From: Syntrophaceae bacterium UBA4810
GTDB taxonomy: Bacteria; Desulfobacterota; Syntrophia; Syntrophales; Smithellaceae
Assembly: GCA_002402545.1 (NCBI GenBank)
Contig: DHGA01000015.1
Coordinates: 1 to 20,827 of the forward strand
Length of the DNA: 20,827 bases
Reading direction: 5' to 3'
The translations under genes were made by a program, and so were the position numbers. Shown piece by piece: positions 15,589 through 20,827 of the stretch (the stretch's first letter is position 1; each line of letters starts with the position of its first letter). A model generated the notes under the pieces. That model was not told where the DNA came from. It worked only from the letters and a program-made list of their open reading frames with translations, and did not search any database.

Positions 15589-16092
15589 TTAATAGTTAGT
15601 GAATGGTCCAATTCGATAAAGTATTTCGGCTTCGTGATCCTCGTCTCCGAAATCTTTTTCAGAAAACAAAATACTTTCCTGGCATTGAGTGTTTAGTAAC
15701 TTGGCTGTTGAGCGGAAAAAATTACCGGATGCTTGATTATACGGGTTAACCGTGGTTTCCAGATAATTTATGGGAAACTCAAATTTTCGATGTAAAAGAG
15801 AGTCAAGCATCGCTCTGGCAACCCCCTTTCTTTTATACTCATTTTTTACAGCCACTTGCCAGACATATAAGGTATTGCTGCTGTCTGGGCGGATGTAGGC
15901 GGAAATGAAACCGCAAATTCCACGCTGATCTTCGGCGACAATGGATGTGTCGGCAAAATGGGCGCAAATAATGAGGTAACAATACAGGGAGTTCAAATCA
16001 AGCGGTGGTGATGTTTTGATTAGCTTCCAGATTGCGTGCGCGTCAGATATTGCCGGTTTTCGCAATTTAAGATTATGGAAATTATTTTGCAT
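15589..16092 (-). CDS. ectA: L-2,4-diaminobutyrate acetyltransferase EctA
   Basis: 167 residues. It acetylates the gamma-amino group of diaminobutyrate with acetyl-CoA, the second step to ectoine. It is a GNAT fold: LRKPAISDAHAIWKLI (10-25), PPLDLNSLYCYLI (29-41, an EctA hallmark), YVWQVAV (76-82), acetyl-CoA loop RKGVAR (88-93) and TVNPYNQAS (114-122). It is the first gene of the operon, with AAGGA 7 nt before the ATG. A TATAAC (16122-16127, minus strand) could be a -10 box, but no proper -35 goes with it, so a stress sigma factor or activator may be needed. No aspartokinase (ask_ect) or MarR-type ectR gene is next to it. Confidence 0.94.
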   Translation of the reverse strand: MQNNFHNLKLRKPAISDAHAIWKLIKTSPPLDLNSLYCYLIICAHFADTSIVAEDQRGICGFISAYIRPDSSNTLYVWQVAVKNEYKRKGVARAMLDSLLHRKFEFPINYLETTVNPYNQASGNFFRSTAKLLNTQCQESILFSEKDFGDEDHEAEILYRIGPFTNY

Positions 16093-16469
16093 GAATGTCC
16101 TTAAATTATTATGGTCAGTATGTTATAGATAGTGGCAGCTATTAATTATTATGACGATCCGCTTAATATCAAAAATGAAACACGCGAAAACGGATGAATC
16201 AAGAGATGCCCAATTTTTATCTGGCAACAAAGACCGATAGGGTAAATATGCGAGCTGATTTGAATTCATAACACAATGAATTTATATTTTCAAGTTTGCT
16301 TAAGTCTTGCAAGGCGATATAACTATTGTCAAAAAATAAAGCTGTATTAAATTCAATTATTTGGAAAAGAATTTGAATATTTTAATTATTTAAAATAATT
16401 TTTGAGATAATAATAAATACTTTCATTTAATGAGCTAATATTCTTTTTGCATAATATTTTAACTGTTTG
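16093..16469. other. AT-rich intergenic region between ectABC and the NUDIX gene
   Basis: No convincing gene. It must hold the ect promoter (minus strand) and leads into the NUDIX promoter (plus). A 17-nt palindrome, AATTATTT-A-AAATAATT, lies at 16384-16400 in a very AT-rich stretch that could bend or melt easily. No riboswitch or tRNA was recognised. Confidence 0.6.
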
Positions 16470-16498
16470 TTGACAGCTTGAAATGGTTCCCATATAAT
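16470..16498 (+). promoter_or_regulatory. Consensus sigma-70 promoter of the NUDIX gene
   Basis: Perfect TTGACA (16470-16475), 17-bp spacer, perfect TATAAT (16493-16498). The expected leader is about 19 nt. Such an exact match predicts strong, constitutive transcription. Confidence 0.9.
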
Positions 16499-16523
16499 TT
16501 ATTATTAATAATCAGCAGGATAA

Positions 16524-17342
16524 ATGACAATTACACCACTTGATGCTTCAACAGTTGTTCTAATGCGAGCCGGCCCACAAGGAAATGATTCCGGGTTCGA
16601 AGTGCTGCTGGTGCGCAGGAGCTCAAAAAGCGCTTTTGTCCCCAGCGCCTATGTTTTTCCCGGCGGGAAAGTAGAACCAGATGATTGCCTGCCGGAAATG
16701 GCGAATTACTGCAGAAAAAAAGATTTAATAAAATCAATATCTTTTCTGGATGGAGTGCCTTCGGCTCAATCGGCGTTAGGTATCTTGACTGCCGCGATAA
16801 GAGAAACTTTTGAAGAAGCGGGAATATTACTTGCCCGGCGGGAAAACGGTAACCCAGCTTCCTTTGATAAGAACATAGAAGGGCAACTGCTTTCATACAG
16901 AACTGATCTTAACAGAAGCAAGCTGAAATTTTTAGATTTGCTTAAAAAGGAAAATTTGGTTTTGGCTGTCGAGCGGCTGCACTATTTTTCCCGCTGGATT
17001 ACGCCGGAGCTTTCCCCGCTTCGTTTTGATGCTAGATTTTTTATTGCCGAAGTGCCGGAAGGACAAAAAGCCTTTCATGACGGAGACGAGGTCACAAAGC
17101 ATATTTGGATTACTCCCGCCCAGGCGCTGCAAAGATATAGCCAGCGGAAGATTTATATGGTCGCTCCCACGGTTGTGACGCTGGAGGAGTTATCACGCTT
17201 CAAAACTATTGAAGAGGTAATTACATCGACAAAAGGGAAAAAAGTGAAAGAGGTTTTGACACGGCTTGTGTTTGAAAACGATGAAATTCAGGAGCATACA
17301 CCTGACGGCAGAATATTTCGTAATCTTTTTTCAGCAAATTGA
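16524..17342 (+). CDS. NUDIX hydrolase, NUDT19-like
   Basis: 272 residues. NUDIX hydrolases split nucleoside diphosphates linked to another group. The box is interrupted: VFPGGKVEPDD (44-54) and AIRETFEEAGI (91-101) are separated by about 31 extra residues compared with the canonical GX5EX7REUXEEXGU. The catalytic REXXEE core (Arg93, Glu94, Glu97, Glu98) is intact. This split box, the PSAYVFPGG start and the helical C-terminal part match mammalian NUDT19, a CoA diphosphatase, so hydrolysis of CoA or acyl-CoA to phosphopantetheine and 3',5'-ADP is a reasonable inference. That would suit a genome rich in acyl-CoA enzymes. AGGA lies close before the ATG. It stands alone between ectABC and the kinase gene. 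Other dinucleotide substrates are possible. Confidence 0.85.
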   Translation: MTITPLDASTVVLMRAGPQGNDSGFEVLLVRRSSKSAFVPSAYVFPGGKVEPDDCLPEMANYCRKKDLIKSISFLDGVPSAQSALGILTAAIRETFEEAGILLARRENGNPASFDKNIEGQLLSYRTDLNRSKLKFLDLLKKENLVLAVERLHYFSRWITPELSPLRFDARFFIAEVPEGQKAFHDGDEVTKHIWITPAQALQRYSQRKIYMVAPTVVTLEELSRFKTIEEVITSTKGKKVKEVLTRLVFENDEIQEHTPDGRIFRNLFSAN

Positions 17343-17617
17343 TTTTGCTGTGCAATCTATGGAAATCGGCAGTAGGAGAAATATTAAGAAAAAGCGAGAA
17401 GCACAATTAAAGCGCCGAACAAATTCCTTGTGGTAGCTGCGGCGAGATATTGCCTGAAAAGATTTACGGTGAGGCCGCAGGGGATCCCGCTATTGCCGGT
17501 TTGTGCCTTTGATTTTGGAAGTTATATTGACATGCAAAAAAATCCGTCATATATTTCAGCACATTCAAGGCAGGTTCATATTCAGCAGCGGAAACCGGAA
17601 TTCTAAAGAGCAGTGTT

Positions 17618-18370
17618 ATGAAGTTCACCGTCAATAAAATAGAATGGAAACTTTATCCCGCGCTGAACGATATCACCGCCAAAGAGCTTTTTTCGAGTTT
17701 TGATAAGGCCTTTGAGGTTGATGGGGAGGTTGTTTCGTCAGGCCAGTTCTGTTATGCAATCAGGATATATGCCGGTGGCCGGACTTACTATGTTAAGCGT
17801 TACCAAGCAAAAGGTATGCATCGCTGGAAAGCTTTTCACCGCTGCCGACCGGTCACTGAATACCACAACTATGATTATTTTGCCCGGCTGGGAATACCAG
17901 TGCCGCAGATTGTCGGATACGGAATTCAGCGCATAATGGGATTATTTCGCCGAGGTGTGATTATTACCGAGGGAGTTCCACATGCCACCGATCTGGATAC
18001 GCTGATGCGTACTCGCCCTGATCTATTTTGCGATCGGGCATGGCTTTTTCAGGTATTGCAGTCACTGGCTGACTATGTACGGCGCCTCCATGAGGATGGC
18101 TTCACCCATGAAGACTTGAAGTGGCGCAACATTTTGGCCACTACGACAAAAGTGCCCAGCGTTTTTCTGATTGACTGTCCAAGCGGCAGCCGCAAGATGT
18201 ATCTGCGACACAAATATTTTCTTGTCAAGGATCTCGCGGGATTGGACCGGCCGGCAGCCCGCAACCTTTCTTGCACAACACGCCTGCGATTTTATCTTTG
18301 GTACCGCAATCAGTCGAAACTTACGCCGCGCGACAAGAAACTGATTGCCAAGGTAATAGCCCGCAGATGA
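17618..18370 (+). CDS. Lipopolysaccharide kinase-like protein (WaaP/Kdo kinase family)
   Basis: 250 residues. It is a small protein-kinase-like fold predicted to phosphorylate an LPS core sugar at the inner membrane face. All kinase landmarks are present: YYVKRY with Lys60, Glu81 in the next helix (TEYHNYDYFARLGIPVP), the catalytic loop HEDLKWRN (164-171, Asp166 and Asn171), and LIDCPSG with the metal-binding Asp186. After these comes LVKDLAGLDRPA (202-213), a pattern seen in WaaP/KdkA/InaA relatives. The ribosome site is weak (AAAGAG). It is not in an LPS gene cluster; the neighbours are a NUDIX gene and bacterioferritin, so the actual acceptor (Kdo, heptose or something else) is open. Confidence 0.8.
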   Translation: MKFTVNKIEWKLYPALNDITAKELFSSFDKAFEVDGEVVSSGQFCYAIRIYAGGRTYYVKRYQAKGMHRWKAFHRCRPVTEYHNYDYFARLGIPVPQIVGYGIQRIMGLFRRGVIITEGVPHATDLDTLMRTRPDLFCDRAWLFQVLQSLADYVRRLHEDGFTHEDLKWRNILATTTKVPSVFLIDCPSGSRKMYLRHKYFLVKDLAGLDRPAARNLSCTTRLRFYLWYRNQSKLTPRDKKLIAKVIARR

Positions 18371-18777
18371 TGATTGTTTTCTAATGCAAAGGCCTGGCTC
18401 TGCTTAAGAGATTTCATGCGAAAAACAGAGATTATGGATCTTCAACTGAAGTTTTATGAAAAGCTCTAAACCGGTGCGCCCCATACAATAATTTATCAAG
18501 ATGCCTATATTATTGAATTGACATTAAAAGGGCTTCTTTCTTTGCCCTGAATATTAGATAGTCGCCCTGCCCGATGAGCGGGGCTGGCAGGAATTTTATT
18601 CCTGTCGTTAATAATTATTGGGAATTAAAGAAGATCCCAAAAAGATTTGAAGCCATTAAAATTTTTTAAAAGCTCTTTTTCTCGACGAGTGGTTCAAGGC
18701 GGAGTAAATAAATCTGGCAATAATGATCGCGGCAGTTACGCGGGTGTGTCATCCAATATAGAAACAAAGGAGGCTAT
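18371..18777. other. Intergenic region with possible gene remnant and hairpins
   Basis: No intact gene. One frame, 18416-18550, reads MRKTEIMDLQLKFYEKL, a TAA stop, then TGAPHTIIYQDAYIIELT and a few more residues before TGA; it looks like a short gene with a nonsense mutation, but chance is possible. A 9-bp hairpin (18586-18594 with 18598-18606, one G-U) has the core CAGGAAT/ATTCCTG and lacks a T-run. AGGGC/GCCCT forms another small hairpin near 18529-18548. The bacterioferritin promoter must be here, but no good consensus was seen. Confidence 0.4.
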
Positions 18778-19314
18778 ATGGCGCAGGATTCACGAGAAAT
18801 GAAAAAGAAAAAAGTCATTGACGTATTGAATAAAGCCAGAGCAATGGAACTTTACGCCATTCATCAATACATGAACCAGCATTACAATCTGGACGATATG
18901 GATTATGGAGATCTTGCCGCAAAAGTTAAACTGATCGCTATTGATGAAATGCGTCACGCGGAGATGTTTGCCGAACGGATTAAGGAACTTGGCGGCGAGC
19001 CGACGACGGATGTTGACGGCAAAGTAATAAAAGCGCAAAAAGTGGACGTTGTTTTTCCTTTTGACGCTAAATTGGAAGATGACACCATCGACGCTTATAA
19101 TAAGTTCCTTCTAGTTTGTCGGGAAAATGGAGACAGCGTTAGCATGAAGCTTTTCGAGACAATCACCGAAGAGGAACAGGCGCATTTTAATTATTTTGAT
19201 AATGTGACTGACCACCTCAAAAAACTTGGCGCCGCTTACCTTGCGCAGATTGCCGGTACGCCCGCGGATACGGGGCATCCTTCAAAAGGTTTTGTTTCTG
19301 GCGGCGCTCAATAA
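18778..19314 (+). CDS. bfr: Bacterioferritin-like ferritin family protein
   Basis: 178 residues. Bacterioferritin shells oxidise Fe(II) and store it as a ferric mineral in the cytoplasm. The four-helix bundle carries Glu24 (AMELYAIHQY), Glu57 and His60 (IDEMRHAEMF), Glu133 and His136 (EEEQAHFNYF), and probably Glu100, with spacings like Glu18, Glu51, His54, Glu127, His130 and Glu94 of E. coli Bfr. Met58 occupies the position of Met52, the haem ligand, so haem binding between subunits is likely. The protein is about 20 residues longer than E. coli Bfr, from an N-terminal extension and a Gly/Ser-rich tail. AAAGGAGG lies 5 nt before the ATG. It is transcribed alone and closed by a strong terminator. 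The gene name is by family and not certain, because Dps-like and other ferritin-like groups are close. Confidence 0.88.
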   Translation: MAQDSREMKKKKVIDVLNKARAMELYAIHQYMNQHYNLDDMDYGDLAAKVKLIAIDEMRHAEMFAERIKELGGEPTTDVDGKVIKAQKVDVVFPFDAKLEDDTIDAYNKFLLVCRENGDSVSMKLFETITEEEQAHFNYFDNVTDHLKKLGAAYLAQIAGTPADTGHPSKGFVSGGAQ

Positions 19315-19342
19315 AATATATTTAAATCGTTTAATGGTTATT

Positions 19343-19384
19343 AAGAAACTGCCGCTACACTAGGCGGCAGTTTCTTTTATTTTT
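19343..19384 (+). terminator. Strong intrinsic terminator after bacterioferritin
   Basis: Perfect 13-bp stem AAGAAACTGCCGC (19343-19355) with GCGGCAGTTTCTT (19364-19376), an 8-nt loop, then TTATTTTT. It lies 29 nt after the stop codon. Confidence 0.93.
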
Positions 19385-19484
19385 CATGGGACATAAGATT
19401 ATTGCCTTTGGCCTCATATGCGGAAAGAGAAAATAAGTAACAAATATCAGAAGCTTATAAATAATCCCTTTTAAAATCCTTAAT

Positions 19485-19500
19485 TGATTCACGTGAAACA
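19485..19500. other. parS-like ParB-binding site
   Basis: TGATTCACGTGAAACA matches the widely conserved bacterial parS sequence TGTTTCACGTGAAACA at 15 of 16 positions; only position 3 differs (A for T). It is near-palindromic around CACGTG and lies in the non-coding gap between the bacterioferritin terminator and the end of a convergent gene, where coding constraint cannot explain it. Chromosomal parS sites are normally clustered near the replication origin and nucleate ParB/CTP loading for segregation. No parA or parB gene is in the window. Confidence 0.75.
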
Positions 19501-19514
19501 TGCCGGGAAATATA

Positions 19515-19823
19515 TTATTTTCCGGTCTTTTTCTTTCTTAATTCTTTTTCTTTGAGCTTTATTTGCTGATCGATGTTATTTATTTCTTTCATGAGCCCGG
19601 GGACTCCCCTGGCATCTTTTTTTAGAGACGTGTTTTCTTTAGAGAAATGCCGGTAGGCAATAGTTCCCAGTTTGCTTATTTGTTTGGCCATTTTGTGTTG
19701 CAGGGTAACGATTTCCACCTGTGTGATGCCCATCTCCCCCAACTCTTTTGCTTTTTCGTAAGTTTTTTTTGAAAGATCCAGACCTTTGTCAAAAATCTCC
19801 TGCATAGTTATCTTGATATCCAT
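19515..19823 (-). CDS. Small helical protein of unknown function
   Basis: 102 residues, highly charged, with no Cys, Trp or signal peptide, predicted almost fully helical. Two amphipathic stretches (about 1-60 and 75-100) are separated by a Gly/Pro turn (KDARGVPG, 69-76). The C-terminus is a Lys-rich coiled-coil-like run ending KELRKKKTGK. AAGGG lies about 12 nt before the ATG. A 14-bp palindrome covers the start codon. It resembles small coiled-coil or YtxH-like proteins only in general character; I do not recognise a family. Its neighbour on one side is the parS-like site, on the other the divergent SDR gene. It would be cytoplasmic. Confidence 0.7.
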   Translation of the reverse strand: MDIKITMQEIFDKGLDLSKKTYEKAKELGEMGITQVEIVTLQHKMAKQISKLGTIAYRHFSKENTSLKKDARGVPGLMKEINNIDQQIKLKEKELRKKKTGK

Positions 19824-19829
19824 GGATAT
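19816..19829. repeat. 14-bp palindrome over the start codon of the small helical protein
   Basis: ATATCCATGGATAT is a perfect palindrome centred on the ATG (19821-19823, minus strand). It could be an operator or chance; the ATG itself contributes to the symmetry. Confidence 0.3.
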
Positions 19830-19995
19830 TTTTCCCTTTTGCTATTCGTTTTGATTTTAGCGCACTATATTAGAAATTGAAGATAATAAAAAGTAAATAT
19901 TTATGGAAGACGGCAACTTTTGGTTGTAATTGCCGCGCGGTTCAATTATGAACTAAAGATAAATATTGGTCATCTTATCACATAAGGAGGGTAAA

Positions 19996-20745
19996 ATGAG
20001 ATTAAAAGACAAAGTGGCTGTGGTTACCGGTTCGGGACGTGGTATCGGTGAGGGCATTGTTATGCGGTTTGCAGCCGAAGGCGCCAAGATTGTCGTTAAT
20101 GACGTCAACGAAGCGGACGCGAAAAACGTGGTGGAAAAGATTAGAGCGCAAAAAGGCCAGGCCACAGCTGTTATCGGTTCTGTGGCTTCTCGCGAAGTTG
20201 TCCAGAATATGGTGGATACGGCAGTTAAAGAATATGGCACATTGGATATCATGATAAACAACGCCGGCATTACACGAGACTCCATTCTTCATAAAATGAC
20301 GGATGAACAATGGAATCAGGTTGTCGCCGTAAACCTCACCGGTGTTTTTTACGGAATACAATGCGCGGGAATTCTTATGCGCCAAAAAGGCTATGGTAAA
20401 ATTATTAATATTTCTTCCACCAGCGCTTTGGGGAATGCCGGCCAGCTCAATTATTCCGCGACAAAAGCGGGTGTTATCGGCATGACCAAAACCGCCGCCA
20501 AGGAGCTGGGGCCTAAAGGGATAAATGTAAACGCCATCGCTCCGGGAATGATCTGGACAGACATGATGAAGAGCATGCCTCCGGAAACGATTAAACAGAT
20601 GGACGCGATGCTGCCTTTTCTTGTTCCCATGAACCGCAAAGGATCGCCCGATGATATCGCCAACCTGGCGCTGTTTCTCGCGTCTGACGAAAGTTCCTTT
20701 ATTACCGGCCAGCTGATTTTCTGCGACGGAGGCATGAAAATTTAA
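19996..20745 (+). CDS. Short-chain dehydrogenase, FabG-like 3-oxoacyl reductase
   Basis: 249 residues from the ATG at 19996, which has AAGGAGGG just upstream; an in-frame ATG at 19966 lacks this and adds 10 unlike residues. It is probably a 3-oxoacyl-ACP or acetoacetyl-CoA reductase/3-hydroxyacyl dehydrogenase in the cytoplasm. It is a classical SDR: TGSGRGIG (11-18), NNAG (88-91), Asn113, and the catalytic Ser140, Tyr153 and Lys157 at the same spacing as Ser138, Tyr151 and Lys155 of E. coli FabG. An Asp at the end of beta-2 (Asp36 in NDVN) favours NAD(H) over NADP(H), which would suit an oxidative role. It is outside a fab cluster, so I do not call it the housekeeping fabG. Confidence 0.9.
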   Translation: MRLKDKVAVVTGSGRGIGEGIVMRFAAEGAKIVVNDVNEADAKNVVEKIRAQKGQATAVIGSVASREVVQNMVDTAVKEYGTLDIMINNAGITRDSILHKMTDEQWNQVVAVNLTGVFYGIQCAGILMRQKGYGKIINISSTSALGNAGQLNYSATKAGVIGMTKTAAKELGPKGINVNAIAPGMIWTDMMKSMPPETIKQMDAMLPFLVPMNRKGSPDDIANLALFLASDESSFITGQLIFCDGGMKI

Positions 20746-20773
20746 TAAAGGCTGAATAAAGCACGAAATATCA

Positions 20774-20812
20774 GGCGGTTTAACGATTATCGATAAGCCG
20801 CCTTTTATTTGA
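20774..20812 (+). terminator. Intrinsic terminator after the SDR gene
   Basis: GGCGGTTTA (20774-20782) pairs with TAAGCCGCC (20794-20802, one G-U). The loop contains a further small CGAT/ATCG stem. TTTTATTT follows. Confidence 0.88.
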
Positions 20813-20827
20813 TCAATACTGGATTGA

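Noticed and set aside
16180..16275. Stretch with CACGC, ACCGATAGGGTAAA and a GCGA loop resembling part of a cyclic-di-GMP (GEMM) riboswitch.
   Set aside because: The second conserved half (ACGCAAAGC and the GCCGGG receptor) is absent, and the stems do not form. It is also far (over 200 nt) from the NUDIX start.
19503..19540. CCGGGAAA/TTTTCCGG hairpin followed by a T-rich run on the plus strand.
   Set aside because: The T-rich run is simply the antisense of lysine codons of the opposing small gene, and bacterioferritin already has a much stronger terminator at 19343-19384.
1..20827. CRISPR arrays, toxin-antitoxin pairs, restriction-modification genes, retrons, integrases or transposases.
   Set aside because: None of their hallmark repeats or protein motifs were found on either strand; the region looks like core chromosome, not an accessory island.
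1..20827. DnaA-box clusters (TTATCCACA type) that would mark the origin itself.
   Set aside because: No such box was seen by eye, so the parS-like site suggests origin proximity but not the origin in this window.

Overview
The window reads as chromosomal DNA from an anaerobic, acyl-CoA-metabolising bacterium, most likely a syntrophic relative of Syntrophus or Smithella in the former Deltaproteobacteria. This placement is an inference. It rests on an ADP-forming acyl-CoA synthetase-like protein beside a crotonase, a lone biotin carboxylase, a CaiB/BaiF enzyme, a FabG-like reductase, a WaaP-type sugar kinase (Gram-negative envelope), and a base composition that looks like the mid-40s % GC by eye. 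No rRNA, tRNA, insertion sequence, CRISPR array or phage gene was seen.

Layout from left to right. (1) 1-2354, minus strand: a crotonase with a consensus sigma-70 promoter, followed by the 5' 1.3 kb of an ADP-forming CoA ligase that runs off the window. (2) 2495-3657, plus: mnmA (tRNA 2-thiouridylase). (3) 3934-5316, minus: accC-like biotin carboxylase. (4) 5547-7169, plus: a TPP riboswitch with terminator and antiterminator, controlling thiM-thiE. (5) 7156-11084: a HEAT-repeat protein (minus) and an AsmA-like membrane-anchored protein (plus), divergent from two consensus promoters. (6) 11123-12382, minus: an AMACR-like CaiB/BaiF protein whose 3' end contains the neighbouring gene's terminator. 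(7) 12654-13832, plus: an exported protein of unknown function. (8) 13916-16092, minus: a compact ectABC operon for the compatible solute ectoine. (9) 16470-18370, plus: a NUDT19-like NUDIX hydrolase and a WaaP/Kdo-kinase-like kinase. (10) 18778-20745: bacterioferritin, a parS-like ParB-binding site, a small helical protein (minus) and a FabG-like dehydrogenase.

The genes are mostly single units or short operons with their own promoters and terminators, and convergent pairs are packed tightly (thiE and the HEAT gene overlap by 14 bp). The acyl-CoA enzymes fit fatty-acid or aromatic-acid breakdown with ATP recovery. The ectABC genes point to osmotic stress. The thiamine pair is a TPP-repressed salvage and coupling unit.

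I found no clear defence island or obviously new multi-gene system. The most notable non-coding signal is the 16-bp parS-like site at 19485-19500, which suggests that this window may lie in the origin-proximal part of the chromosome. The most open proteins are the exported 392-residue protein, the HEAT-repeat protein and the 102-residue helical protein beside parS.
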